This document shows positions 43,519 to 51,785 of a stretch of DNA of 64,000 bases, piece by piece. The stretch's first letter is position 1; every line of letters starts with the position of its first letter. Position numbers and translations under genes: made by a program. Source of the stretch: an uncultured Cohaesibacter sp. (lineage in GTDB: Bacteria; Pseudomonadota; Alphaproteobacteria; Rhizobiales; Cohaesibacteraceae); contig NZ_OY759855.1 in assembly GCF_963662805.1 (NCBI RefSeq), forward strand, positions 55,349 through 119,348, given 5' to 3'. The notes below the pieces were generated by a model, which saw only the letters and a list, made by a program, of their open reading frames with translations, ran no database searches and had not been told where the DNA came from.

Positions 43519-44448
43519 ATGAGCAAGAAAATCGAAGGGATCATTCCAGTCATGATCACGCCGTTCAAAGGCGGCAAGATCGACTATCCCGGCGTCACCA
43601 ATCTGGTGGAATGGTATATTGAGAACGGCGTCGACGCGCTGTTTGCGGTCTGCCAGTCGAGCGAAATGCTGTTCCTTGATCTTGAGGAACGGGTGGCTCT
43701 GGCGACCCATGTGGCAAAAGTTGTCAATGGTCGTGTCCCCGTAATCGCGTCCGGCCATGTCAGCGAGAACCTTGAAGACCAGAAAGCAGAACTGTCCGCC
43801 ATTGCAAAAACCGGCGTGGACGGCATCGTTCTGGTGACAAACCGGCTTGATGCCAAACAGGAAGGCGGCAGCAAGTTCCTTGATGACCTGAAAGAGCTGC
43901 TCGATTTTCTGCCTGCAGATCTGCCGCTTGGTCTTTATGAATGCCCGGCTCCTTATCGCCGTCTGCTGAGCGATGACGAAATCAAGTTCTGTGCAGACAG
44001 CGGACGCTTCGTCATTCTCAAGGATGTGTCCTGCGATCTGGAAACGGTCAAACGCCGCGTTGCACTGACCAAGGGCACGCCGCTTGCGATCGTCAATGCC
44101 AACGCTGCTATCGCCTTCGATGCCATGAAGGCTGGCTCCCGTGGCTTTACCGGCGTCTTCACCAACTTCCATCCCGATCTCTACAAATGGCTGATGACCA
44201 GCCATCAGGATCATCCGGAACTGGCTGACGAATTGTCTGTTTATCTGGCGTTGGCTGCAATGGCGGAGCCAATGGGTTATCCGAAGCTGGCCAAACTCTA
44301 TCATCAGCAGCTCGGCACCTTCTCTGAAATCGAGAGCCGTGCCGTCACGTTCGACATTATCGAGAAATTCTGGGCTGTCGACGTTCTGCTGGCAAAGATT
44401 ATTGAAGGCCAGACCACCTATCGCGGAAAGATCGACGCTCTCAAATAG
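43519..44448 (+). CDS. DapA-family lyase with unusual CQSSE motif (copy 1)
   Basis: TIM-barrel class I lyase (309 residues). Schiff-base Lys168 (FVILKDVSC) and Tyr140 (GLYECPAPYRR) are in place, but the usual GTTGE-type loop is CQSSE (45-49) and YNxP is replaced by YECPAPY, so the carboxylate and sugar pocket must differ from DHDPS, KDG aldolase and sialic acid lyase. The start at 43519 has AGGA ahead. It follows the kinase by 70 bases and is clearly paralogous to the gene at 45010, sharing both unusual motifs. Reaction unknown; aldol cleavage of a keto acid sugar is an inference. Confidence 0.82.
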   Translation: MSKKIEGIIPVMITPFKGGKIDYPGVTNLVEWYIENGVDALFAVCQSSEMLFLDLEERVALATHVAKVVNGRVPVIASGHVSENLEDQKAELSAIAKTGVDGIVLVTNRLDAKQEGGSKFLDDLKELLDFLPADLPLGLYECPAPYRRLLSDDEIKFCADSGRFVILKDVSCDLETVKRRVALTKGTPLAIVNANAAIAFDAMKAGSRGFTGVFTNFHPDLYKWLMTSHQDHPELADELSVYLALAAMAEPMGYPKLAKLYHQQLGTFSEIESRAVTFDIIEKFWAVDVLLAKIIEGQTTYRGKIDALK

Positions 44449-45009
44449 AGACGTCCCCGCATGCGGAGGGGGCCTGTCGCCCCACTCAATGAACCGCTCC
44501 AGCACTCGGTTCGATGATCCTCCCCCGAAAGGCTGATTGGATCCCCTCTGCAACTTTTAAGACAAGATGGAAGCCAAGAGAGACCGAAAAGTGCAACGCA
44601 AGCCAGAACTCGTGAAGTTGAACTTGATCTGGATTGAATTGGTCAAAAAAAGTCAGTGAAGATCGTATCACAAAGTCAGAAAACAGATCTCGAAGAGGTT
44701 GCCTTTAGGCTTTAAATGCACTACAAACCGAATGCTAACTCGTGACATCAAGCAATCCTGGGAGGTTTTGCGATTATCAGATGTCTGAGCGGAGCGCGTG
44801 AGGAGACCCAGCCATCCTGCCTGAAAGTACCAGTGCCAGAGATGCAAGGATCAAGATCCGCGACCGATGATCAGCAAATAGATCGCACTCCTTCTCAATT
44901 AAAGCAGATGTCGAGCCAGCAGTATCTTTCGATGCGCGATGAGCAGACCCCGAACCAGTCTTCCCGGCCTTTTACTCACGCGCGTGACCACACAGAACAG
45001 GCAGCAACG
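44449..45009. other. Intergenic region between the two DapA-type genes
   Basis: About 560 bases with hairpins soon after the first gene (GGGGCCTGTCGCCCC near 44470) and AT-rich sequence from 44640 to 44730. No gene is convincing; a longer start for the second lyase (back to 44833) would use part of it but adds sequence without family resemblance. It may hold a second promoter for the downstream genes. Confidence 0.45.
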
Positions 45010-45963
45010 ATGACTGATAAAGACAACGCGGCACTCGAGCATCACTCCGGCGTATGGCCTGTGATGCTGACACCATTCACCGACACTCTGGAAATTGACT
45101 GGAAATCGCTTGAAAGGCTGATTGACTGGTATATTGCGCGTGGTGTTCACGGACTTTTTGCCAACTGTCAGTCGAGCGAGATGTTCTTCCTTTCCGATGA
45201 AGAGTCGCTCAAACTGACAAAATTTGTCGTCGATTACACCAACGGTCGCGTTCCTGTCGTTGCGTCCGGTCACACCGCGTCCGGTCTTTCCCATCAGGCA
45301 GAGCAGCTGCAGGCACAGGCAGGCACCGGCGTCGACAGCGTGATCATGATCAGTAACCGTCTGGCAACGGCTGACGAGTCCCCCGAAGTCTTTGTTCAGC
45401 GTCTCAAAGAGATGACTGCTCAGATCCCGCAGAACGTCGGCGTCGGTCTTTATGAATGCCCATACCCCTACAAGCGTCTTCTGCCTGATGAAGCCGTAAA
45501 ATGGTGCGCAGAATCTGGTCGTTACACCTTCATCAAGGACACCTGCTGCAACCTTGACATGCTCAAGCGTCGCGCCAAGCTGATCGAAGGCAGTGAGCTT
45601 CATATCGCCAATGCCAACGGTCAGACGGTTCTGGAAAGCCTGAAGGCCGGTTGCCACGGCTACAGCGGCGTGATGGCCAACTTCCATCCGCAGCTCTGGG
45701 TCTGGTTGGTTGAAAACTGGAAAAGCGAGCCTGAAAAAGCAGAAGTGCTGTCCCAGTATCTCTCCTCTGCCGCTCTGCTGGAATCTCTGGACTATCCGGT
45801 TTGCGCCAAGAGCTTCCAGAAATCCATCGGCAACTTCACGACCGAGCTGTGCCGGACCCGGCCGATCGGTGGTTACTACGCAAACCACTTCCCAACCAAC
45901 GTCGAACAGACTTTGGCGCTCGGCGATAAGCTGGTCGAACTGCTTGGCATCGAAGTCAAGTAA
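45010..45963 (+). CDS. DapA-family lyase with unusual CQSSE motif (copy 2)
   Basis: Paralogue of the lyase at 43519 (317 residues from this start). CQSSE is at 53-57, Tyr148 in GLYECPYPYKR and the Schiff-base Lys176 in FIKDTCCN. The C-terminus is longer than in copy 1 and has TRPIGGYYANHF. Two diverged copies side by side suggest either two successive lyase steps, a hetero-oligomer, or two stereochemical variants of one substrate. The start choice is uncertain because the ribosome binding site is weak. The next gene begins 18 bases later. Confidence 0.8.
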   Translation: MTDKDNAALEHHSGVWPVMLTPFTDTLEIDWKSLERLIDWYIARGVHGLFANCQSSEMFFLSDEESLKLTKFVVDYTNGRVPVVASGHTASGLSHQAEQLQAQAGTGVDSVIMISNRLATADESPEVFVQRLKEMTAQIPQNVGVGLYECPYPYKRLLPDEAVKWCAESGRYTFIKDTCCNLDMLKRRAKLIEGSELHIANANGQTVLESLKAGCHGYSGVMANFHPQLWVWLVENWKSEPEKAEVLSQYLSSAALLESLDYPVCAKSFQKSIGNFTTELCRTRPIGGYYANHFPTNVEQTLALGDKLVELLGIEVK

Positions 45964-45981
45964 GGGTCAAAGGAGGAATAA

Positions 45982-46935
45982 ATGGCACATAAAATACTCG
46001 TAACCGCTACCAACTATTCCCAGCTCTGCAGCTCTGCCAAGGCATTGCTTGAAGAGAATGGCTGCGAAATCATCGAAAGCCCCTTTGGCCGACCGATGAC
46101 CTATGATGAGATCAAGGAACGCATTGATGGCGTCGAAGCGGTCGTCGCCGGTGTTGATGACTGGAACGAAGAGGTCTTCAAGATCGCGCCTGATCTCAAG
46201 GTGATCTCCCGGTTTGGTGTGGGCGTCGACAACATTGATGTTGAAACTGCGCGTAAATACGGTGTCAAGGTTACAAACGCGGCAGGTGGCAACTCCAATG
46301 CCGTAGCGGAATTGACCATTGGCCTTATTATCGGTGCAATGAGGCATGTGCCGCAGCTGCATGTGACGACCAGAGAGGGTGCATGGGATCGTTTCGTCGG
46401 TGACGAAATCATCAACCGCACCGTTGGTCTGCTGGGCTTCGGCAACATTGCACGCCTCATTGCCAAGAAACTTCAGGGCTTCGACGTCAAAGTCATCGCC
46501 TATGACAAATATCCGAACATGGAAGCAGCCAAGGCGCTGAATGTCTCGATGGTAGAGGCCGATGAGGTCGTATCTTCCGCTGACGTTCTTTGCATGATGC
46601 TGCCAAGCCTGCCGGAAACGCACCATTTCATGAACGCTGAAACCTTCGGCAAAATGAAAGATGGCGCTTATCTGATCAACACCGCACGCGGTGCTCTGGT
46701 TGACGAAAAGGCGCTTGCCGAAGCGCTGACCAGTGGCAAGCTGCGCGCAGCCGCCATCGATGTTTACGAGAAAGAGCCGTCCTCACCGGACAATCCGCTC
46801 TTCTCGATCTCCAACATCGTGACAACGCCACACACGGCCGCAGAAACCTACGAAACCTATCACGGAGTAGGGCTACTGACCGCCAACGCCATCCTTGATG
46901 TTTTTGCGGGACGTGAGCCGAAAAACCTTCTCTAG
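45982..46935 (+). CDS. D-isomer-specific 2-hydroxyacid dehydrogenase (phosphoglycerate dehydrogenase-like)
   Basis: NAD(P)-dependent (317 residues). It has substrate loop SRFGVGVDNIDVETARKYG, Rossmann motif LLGFGNIARLIAKKLQGF, catalytic Arg in NTARGALVD, Glu in YEKEPSSPDNPLF and His in TTPHTAAET. AAAGGAGG stands before the ATG. Located between the lyase and TRAP genes, it likely oxidises or reduces a 2-hydroxy/2-keto acid intermediate of the same pathway. Not part of serine synthesis, judged by context. Confidence 0.88.
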   Translation: MAHKILVTATNYSQLCSSAKALLEENGCEIIESPFGRPMTYDEIKERIDGVEAVVAGVDDWNEEVFKIAPDLKVISRFGVGVDNIDVETARKYGVKVTNAAGGNSNAVAELTIGLIIGAMRHVPQLHVTTREGAWDRFVGDEIINRTVGLLGFGNIARLIAKKLQGFDVKVIAYDKYPNMEAAKALNVSMVEADEVVSSADVLCMMLPSLPETHHFMNAETFGKMKDGAYLINTARGALVDEKALAEALTSGKLRAAAIDVYEKEPSSPDNPLFSISNIVTTPHTAAETYETYHGVGLLTANAILDVFAGREPKNLL

Positions 46936-46949
46936 GCGCACCAATCCTC

Positions 46950-46973
46950 GCGAGAGCGGCTTGCCGCTCTCGC
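46950..46973 (+). other. Strong hairpin between the dehydrogenase and dctQ
   Basis: Perfect 11-bp arms GCGAGAGCGGC and GCCGCTCTCGC with a TT loop and no T-tract. Probably an RNA-processing or stabilising element inside the operon. Confidence 0.55.
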
Positions 46974-47017
46974 ACCGACAAAACTCGAACAATAACAGGC
47001 TACAAAGGGAGGGTTTT

Positions 47018-47527
47018 ATGAATGTAATCGGTTTTCTGGACCGGCATCTGGAGCGAATAATCGTTACTGGCGTGCTTCTGACCACGACCATCACGTTGGT
47101 GGTGCAGGTCTTCATGCGCTATGTGCTGGCCGAGCCCCTCGTTTGGGCCGAAGAACTCGCGCGATTTCTGCTTGTTTGGTGCACGATGATGGGTACCAGC
47201 CTGGCGGTGAAGGAATCCCGCCACATCATCGTGGATTTTGCCCCCGTTCTTTTCGGTCCCCGCTCTATCGCCCTTTTCTCCTTCATCTCCTACGCAGGGA
47301 TGTTGGTCTTCTGCGGCGTCATTCTCTACTACAGCATCCCGTTCGTGCAGCGGGTCATGGCCATCGGACAGCTCTCCCCGACGCTTCAGGTGCCCATGTG
47401 GATGGTCTACGCGGCTCTGCCCGTAGGTGTCGCATTCGCCGCTGTTCGCACCATCCAGGCGATCTATCTGCAAATCCGGCGTCCCAGCGATGTAGTTCTG
47501 GGAACCCCCGTGGAGGAGGCTGACTGA
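47018..47527 (+). CDS. dctQ: TRAP transporter small permease (DctQ)
   Basis: Four-helix membrane subunit (169 residues). It has RHLERIIVTGVLLTTTITLVVQVFMRYV and the family feature PLVWAEELARFLLVWCTMMGTSLAVKESRHI. The start at 47018 has AAGGGAGGG; longer frames overlap the previous gene. The stop overlaps the dctM start (TGATG). Confidence 0.93.
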   Translation: MNVIGFLDRHLERIIVTGVLLTTTITLVVQVFMRYVLAEPLVWAEELARFLLVWCTMMGTSLAVKESRHIIVDFAPVLFGPRSIALFSFISYAGMLVFCGVILYYSIPFVQRVMAIGQLSPTLQVPMWMVYAALPVGVAFAAVRTIQAIYLQIRRPSDVVLGTPVEEAD

Positions 47528-48804
47528 TGTATCCTATCGTTGCCCTGACTTCGTTCCTGTTCCTTCTTCTCCTGACGATCCCCATCGCGATGTCTCTCGG
47601 TCTGGCCGCATTCGTGCCCGGCTGGTTGGGCGCGCCAATCAACTCAAGTCAGGTGATCCGGACGATCGTGACCGCGATCGACTCTTTCCCGCTGCTGGCC
47701 GTGCCTCTGTTCATGGTCGCCGGTGATATCATGACCCAGGGCGGCCTTGCTCGCCGTCTGTTCAGCTTCGCCGATGCTCTGCTCGGTCGTCTGAACGGTG
47801 GGCTTGCCATCTCGACGGTCGTGGCCTGCATGCTGTTTGGTGCCATCTCCGGTTCCTCTCCGGCAACTGTTGCCGCGATCGGTGCCATGGCAATTCCGCT
47901 GTTGGTCGACAATGGCTATGACAAGCGTTTCGCCACGGTCCTCGTGACCACTGCCGGTACCCTCGGCGTGATCGTGCCTCCCAGTATCCCGATGATCATC
48001 TACGGCATGGCTGCCAACGTTTCCGTCAGCCGTCTGTTCATGGCTGGCATCGGTCCTGCTCTGACCATCGGCTTCCTGCTGTCTGCCTGGGCCTTCTGGT
48101 ACGGCACAAAGCACAAGGACAAGATCAAAACCACTGCAGGCAAGATTCCGCTCATTCAGGCAACTTGCCAGAGTTTCTGGGCGTTGCTCGCTCCGGTAGT
48201 CGTGCTTGGCGGTATCTATTCGGGTGCCTTCACCCCGACCGAAGCCGCTGCAATTGCGGTTGCCTATAGTGCCGTCATTTCCATCTTCGTTTTCCGTGAA
48301 ATGACCTTTATGCAGCTGATCAACACGGTTGGACGCACCGCCCTAACGGTTGCCCCGATCCTGATCATTGCCGGTACAGGCGCTGCTCTTGGACGCGTCT
48401 TCAACCTGCTGCGCGTGCCGGTCATGCTTGGCGACATCATCAACAGCGTCGTCAGCGATCCGATCATGCTGCTGCTGCTGATCAACTTCATGCTGCTGCT
48501 CATCGGCATGTTCATGGAAACATTGGCTGCGATCATCGTGCTGACGCCGATCTTCCTGCCGATCGTGTCGCCATATGGCATTGATCCTCTGCACTTCGGT
48601 CTGATCATGACCACCAACCTTGCAATCGGATTTGTGACCCCGCCGGTCGGTGCCAACATCTTCATTGCAACGGGGCTGACCAAACTCAGTGTTGTGGAGA
48701 TATGCAAGGGACTGCCCGTCCCGCTGTTCCTGCTGATCCTTGGACTTGCTGCGATTACTTACATCCCAAGCCTGTCCTTGTGGCTTCCAAACGCCTTCGG
48801 ATAA
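47527..48804 (+). CDS. dctM: TRAP transporter large permease (DctM)
   Basis: Sodium-coupled translocation subunit (425 residues, about 12 helices). Landmarks include VPLFMVAGDIMTQGGLARRLFSFADALLG, GAISGSSPATVAAIGAMAIPLL, GTLGVIVPPSIPMIIYGMAANVS and GFVTPPVGANIFIATGL. Coupled to dctQ. The transported compound is probably a sugar acid or another small carboxylate used by the flanking enzymes. Confidence 0.95.
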   Translation: MYPIVALTSFLFLLLLTIPIAMSLGLAAFVPGWLGAPINSSQVIRTIVTAIDSFPLLAVPLFMVAGDIMTQGGLARRLFSFADALLGRLNGGLAISTVVACMLFGAISGSSPATVAAIGAMAIPLLVDNGYDKRFATVLVTTAGTLGVIVPPSIPMIIYGMAANVSVSRLFMAGIGPALTIGFLLSAWAFWYGTKHKDKIKTTAGKIPLIQATCQSFWALLAPVVVLGGIYSGAFTPTEAAAIAVAYSAVISIFVFREMTFMQLINTVGRTALTVAPILIIAGTGAALGRVFNLLRVPVMLGDIINSVVSDPIMLLLLINFMLLLIGMFMETLAAIIVLTPIFLPIVSPYGIDPLHFGLIMTTNLAIGFVTPPVGANIFIATGLTKLSVVEICKGLPVPLFLLILGLAAITYIPSLSLWLPNAFG

Positions 48805-48862
48805 GGCCCTATGTCCGATGCTTTTTGAAACTCGAACCAATTCAACCAAAGGGAGTGAAACC

Positions 48863-49864
48863 ATGAAACCAATTAACCAGCTTCTCACCGGTGTTGCCTT
48901 CGCGGCAATGATGGCAACCAGCCCGGCATGGTCTGCAGACTATACCATGATCATGGCTCATACGCTGTCCGACGTGAACCATCCGATCTATCAGGCATTC
49001 CTCAAACTCAAAAGCGAGATTGAAGAAAAATCTGGCGGCCGCATCGAAGTGGTCGATCAGGGGGGTGGCGCTCTGGGTGGTGACCGTGAGATCATGGAAT
49101 CGACCATGTTCGGTGACATCCAGTTCGGCCCGATGTCTACTTCTGGCGCAACCCAGTTCATCCCTGAACTGTCTGTCTTTGACATTCCTTACGTCATGCC
49201 TACCGATGACAAGGAACGTCAGGCACTGGTCAACGAAGGCCCGCTTGCAGAAGCAATCGCCAAGGCACTCGATGCAAAAGGCCTGCGCTACGAAGGCATC
49301 ATGAACGGTGGTTTCCGTAACCTGACCACCGCCAAAACCGAAGTGCATACTCCGGAAGATATCGCTTCAGCCGGCCTGCGCATTCGCGTTCAGGAAAACC
49401 CGGTTCACATCAAGATCTGGAAAGATCTCGGTGCCGCTCCGACCCCGATTTCCTTCCCCGAGCTCTATGGTGCCCTTCAGCAGGGTGTTGTTGACGGTCA
49501 GGAAAACCCCTACGGCCATATCCTGTCCCAGCGCTTCTACGAAGTTCAGGGCTTCATGACCAACACCCGTCACATCTTCCTCGCCAACATCTCCATGATC
49601 AACAAGGACTGGTACGAGAGCCTTCCGGACGATCTGAAAACCGTTGTCGACGAAGGCTTCAAAACTGCAACCAACTTCCAGTGGGAAGTTCAGGCACAGC
49701 TTGAAGACAGCCAGCGCGCTGAACTCGCCAAACACATGACCATCGTCGATCTGACCCCAGAGCAGATGAAAGAATTCCAGGACAAGACTGCCGATGTTGC
49801 AGATCTGGTTCGTGAAACTGCCGGTGATGAAATCGTCGACGTTCTGATGAACGAAATCAAATAG
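48863..49864 (+). CDS. dctP: TRAP transporter solute-binding protein (DctP)
   Basis: Periplasmic receptor (333 residues) with a signal peptide ending about residue 24 (SPAWSA). The mature part begins YTMIMAHTLSDVNHPIYQAFLKL. The ligand Arg that pairs with the carboxylate in this family lies in GLRIRVQENPVHIKIWKDLGAAPTPISFPELYGALQQGVVDGQENP. GGGAG precedes the ATG at 48863. A GC-rich hairpin follows the gene (49913-49933). Confidence 0.95.
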   Translation: MKPINQLLTGVAFAAMMATSPAWSADYTMIMAHTLSDVNHPIYQAFLKLKSEIEEKSGGRIEVVDQGGGALGGDREIMESTMFGDIQFGPMSTSGATQFIPELSVFDIPYVMPTDDKERQALVNEGPLAEAIAKALDAKGLRYEGIMNGGFRNLTTAKTEVHTPEDIASAGLRIRVQENPVHIKIWKDLGAAPTPISFPELYGALQQGVVDGQENPYGHILSQRFYEVQGFMTNTRHIFLANISMINKDWYESLPDDLKTVVDEGFKTATNFQWEVQAQLEDSQRAELAKHMTIVDLTPEQMKEFQDKTADVADLVRETAGDEIVDVLMNEIK

Positions 49865-49912
49865 GTCAAAAGTCCCCCAAGAACGGTTGTCGCCAGCTCC
49901 ATTTGGACTGGC

Positions 49913-49933
49913 GGCGGCCACTTCTCGGCCGCC
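49913..49933 (+). other. Hairpin after dctP
   Basis: Arms GGCGGCC and GGCCGCC around a seven-base loop, no T-tract. It fits a pattern of structured RNA behind binding-protein genes in this window. Confidence 0.45.
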
Positions 49934-49998
49934 AACCGGCCCTTTATGCAGGATGACTGCTTCAAATCTCTAGCCCATCCGCCGTGGAAAGTAAGCTT

Positions 49999-51621
49999 AT
50001 GACCGAAAAAACAATGGCGTATCTGGTCGCAAGTGGTGACTTGCGCCCAAGCGCGAACGAAACCTGCTGGCCTGCCCAAGTCGAAATGGAAGCGAAGCTG
50101 ACCAAGGTGATCGAAAGCCTCGGCGGCGCTGTCCAGCGCGCCCATCCCTACAAGGAAGACCTCAAGCACGGTTTCATCGCAAGCCAGAAAGAGGGTCTCG
50201 AAGTTTTCGCCAATATCGACCGCAAGGCACCCCTGATCGTTGCCGAGGCCGTCTGGCAGTATTCCCAGCACCTGCTGGCCGGTCTGATCGCCCACGAAGG
50301 GCCGATCCTGACAGTAGGCAACTGGTCTCCGACCTATCCCGGTCTTGTTGGCCTTCTCAACCTCAATGGCTCCCTGACTAAGGCTGGCGTGAAATACTCC
50401 TCCCTGTGGAGCGTCGACTTCTCCGACGAATGGTTCATCGAGCGCCTTGGTGAATGGTTGAAGACCGGCACGGTCTCCCATGACACCAGCCATGTGAAGC
50501 CCTACAGCTCGACATCCAATGCGAAAGCTAGCGAACTGGCGAAGAAAATTGCCGAAGACATGCGCGAAAAGCGTTCGATCATGGGCATTTTCGACGAGGG
50601 TTGCATGGGGATGTACAACGCGATCATCCCTGATGAAATGCTGTTCCCGTTGGGCATCTTCAAGGAACGCCTGTCCCAGTCTGCGCTCTATTATGCCACG
50701 ACGCAGGTGTCTGACGAAGACGCCAAAGAAGCCTACGACTGGCTCGTCAAGAGCGGCATCACCTTCCATTACGGCAAGGATGGCGCAACCGATCTGATCG
50801 AAGAACAGGTGCTTCTGCAGTGCAAGATGTACATCGCTGCGGTTCGCATCGCCGAGGACTTCGGCTGCGAAACCATCGGTATCCAGTATCAGCAGGGCCT
50901 CAAGGATCTGCTGCCAGCTTCGGATCTGGTCGAAGGTCTGCTCAACAACGACGAGCGTCCTCCAGTCAAGAATCTCAAGGGAGAAGTCATCCGCGACGGT
51001 CAGGCCATTGTCCACTTCAACGAGGTTGACGAATGCGCCGGTCTCGATGCCCTGATGACCAACCGCATCCACCGTGCCCTTGGTCAGCCTGTAGAGACGA
51101 CCCTGCACGATCTGCGCTGGGGTGACTATGATCAGTCCGGCACCACCGACGACTATGTCTGGGTGTTCGAAATCTCAGGCGCGGCTCCGGCAGCTCACCA
51201 TGGCGGCTATGACAAGAGTTCCTCCATGCGTCAGCCAGCCATGTTCTTCCCCGCTGGTGGTGGCACCCTGCGCGGCATTGCCAAACCGGGCGAAATCGTC
51301 TGGTCTCGCGTCTTCGTCGAAGACGGCAAGCTGAAAATGGACATCGGTCGCGGCAAGGCGATCTCGTTGCCGGAAGCAGAGACCGAACGGCGCTGGACCC
51401 AGACCGACTACGCATGGCCGATGATGCATGGCGTTCTCTACGGCGTCAGCCGCGACCAGATGATGGCACGCCACAAGGCAAACCACATTCAGGTGGTCTA
51501 TGCGACCGATGCCGCTGCTGCTGATCAGGCCATGGCAACCAAGGCCGCGCTTGCCAGCGAGCTCGGCATGGAAGTCAGCCTCTGTGGCACAGACGCCGAC
51601 GGCTCCGCTCTGAAGGCCTGA
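49999..51621 (+). CDS. L-fucose/arabinose isomerase-family sugar isomerase
   Basis: 540 residues, resembling FucI-type ketol isomerases that convert an aldose to a ketose with Mn2+ or a similar metal. Visible landmarks are MGIFDEGCMGMYNAIIPDE (about 194-212), the FGCETIGIQYQQGLKDLLPASDL region, a later HHGGYDKSS and YAWPMMHGVLYGV near the C-terminus; acidic and His residues in these segments fit the metal site. GGAAAG stands seven bases before the ATG at 49999; a GTG at 49984 is possible. With the FGGY kinase next door it would make a ketose phosphate. The sugar is not predictable; FucI proper is longer (about 590). Confidence 0.72.
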   Translation: MTEKTMAYLVASGDLRPSANETCWPAQVEMEAKLTKVIESLGGAVQRAHPYKEDLKHGFIASQKEGLEVFANIDRKAPLIVAEAVWQYSQHLLAGLIAHEGPILTVGNWSPTYPGLVGLLNLNGSLTKAGVKYSSLWSVDFSDEWFIERLGEWLKTGTVSHDTSHVKPYSSTSNAKASELAKKIAEDMREKRSIMGIFDEGCMGMYNAIIPDEMLFPLGIFKERLSQSALYYATTQVSDEDAKEAYDWLVKSGITFHYGKDGATDLIEEQVLLQCKMYIAAVRIAEDFGCETIGIQYQQGLKDLLPASDLVEGLLNNDERPPVKNLKGEVIRDGQAIVHFNEVDECAGLDALMTNRIHRALGQPVETTLHDLRWGDYDQSGTTDDYVWVFEISGAAPAAHHGGYDKSSSMRQPAMFFPAGGGTLRGIAKPGEIVWSRVFVEDGKLKMDIGRGKAISLPEAETERRWTQTDYAWPMMHGVLYGVSRDQMMARHKANHIQVVYATDAAAADQAMATKAALASELGMEVSLCGTDADGSALKA

Positions 51622-51785
51622 GGCCAAGCGGACACATTCAAGAAATCTGCGCTGCCGACAGTCAGTTGGCAGCGTAGTCACAACGGAATTTCGAAGAGTA
51701 CGAATTCCGCCGATCCTACCAAGACAGACGATCGAATTCGGGAGCACGGAGAGGGGACAATCCTCTTGATCCGTGAAGTGGCAAC

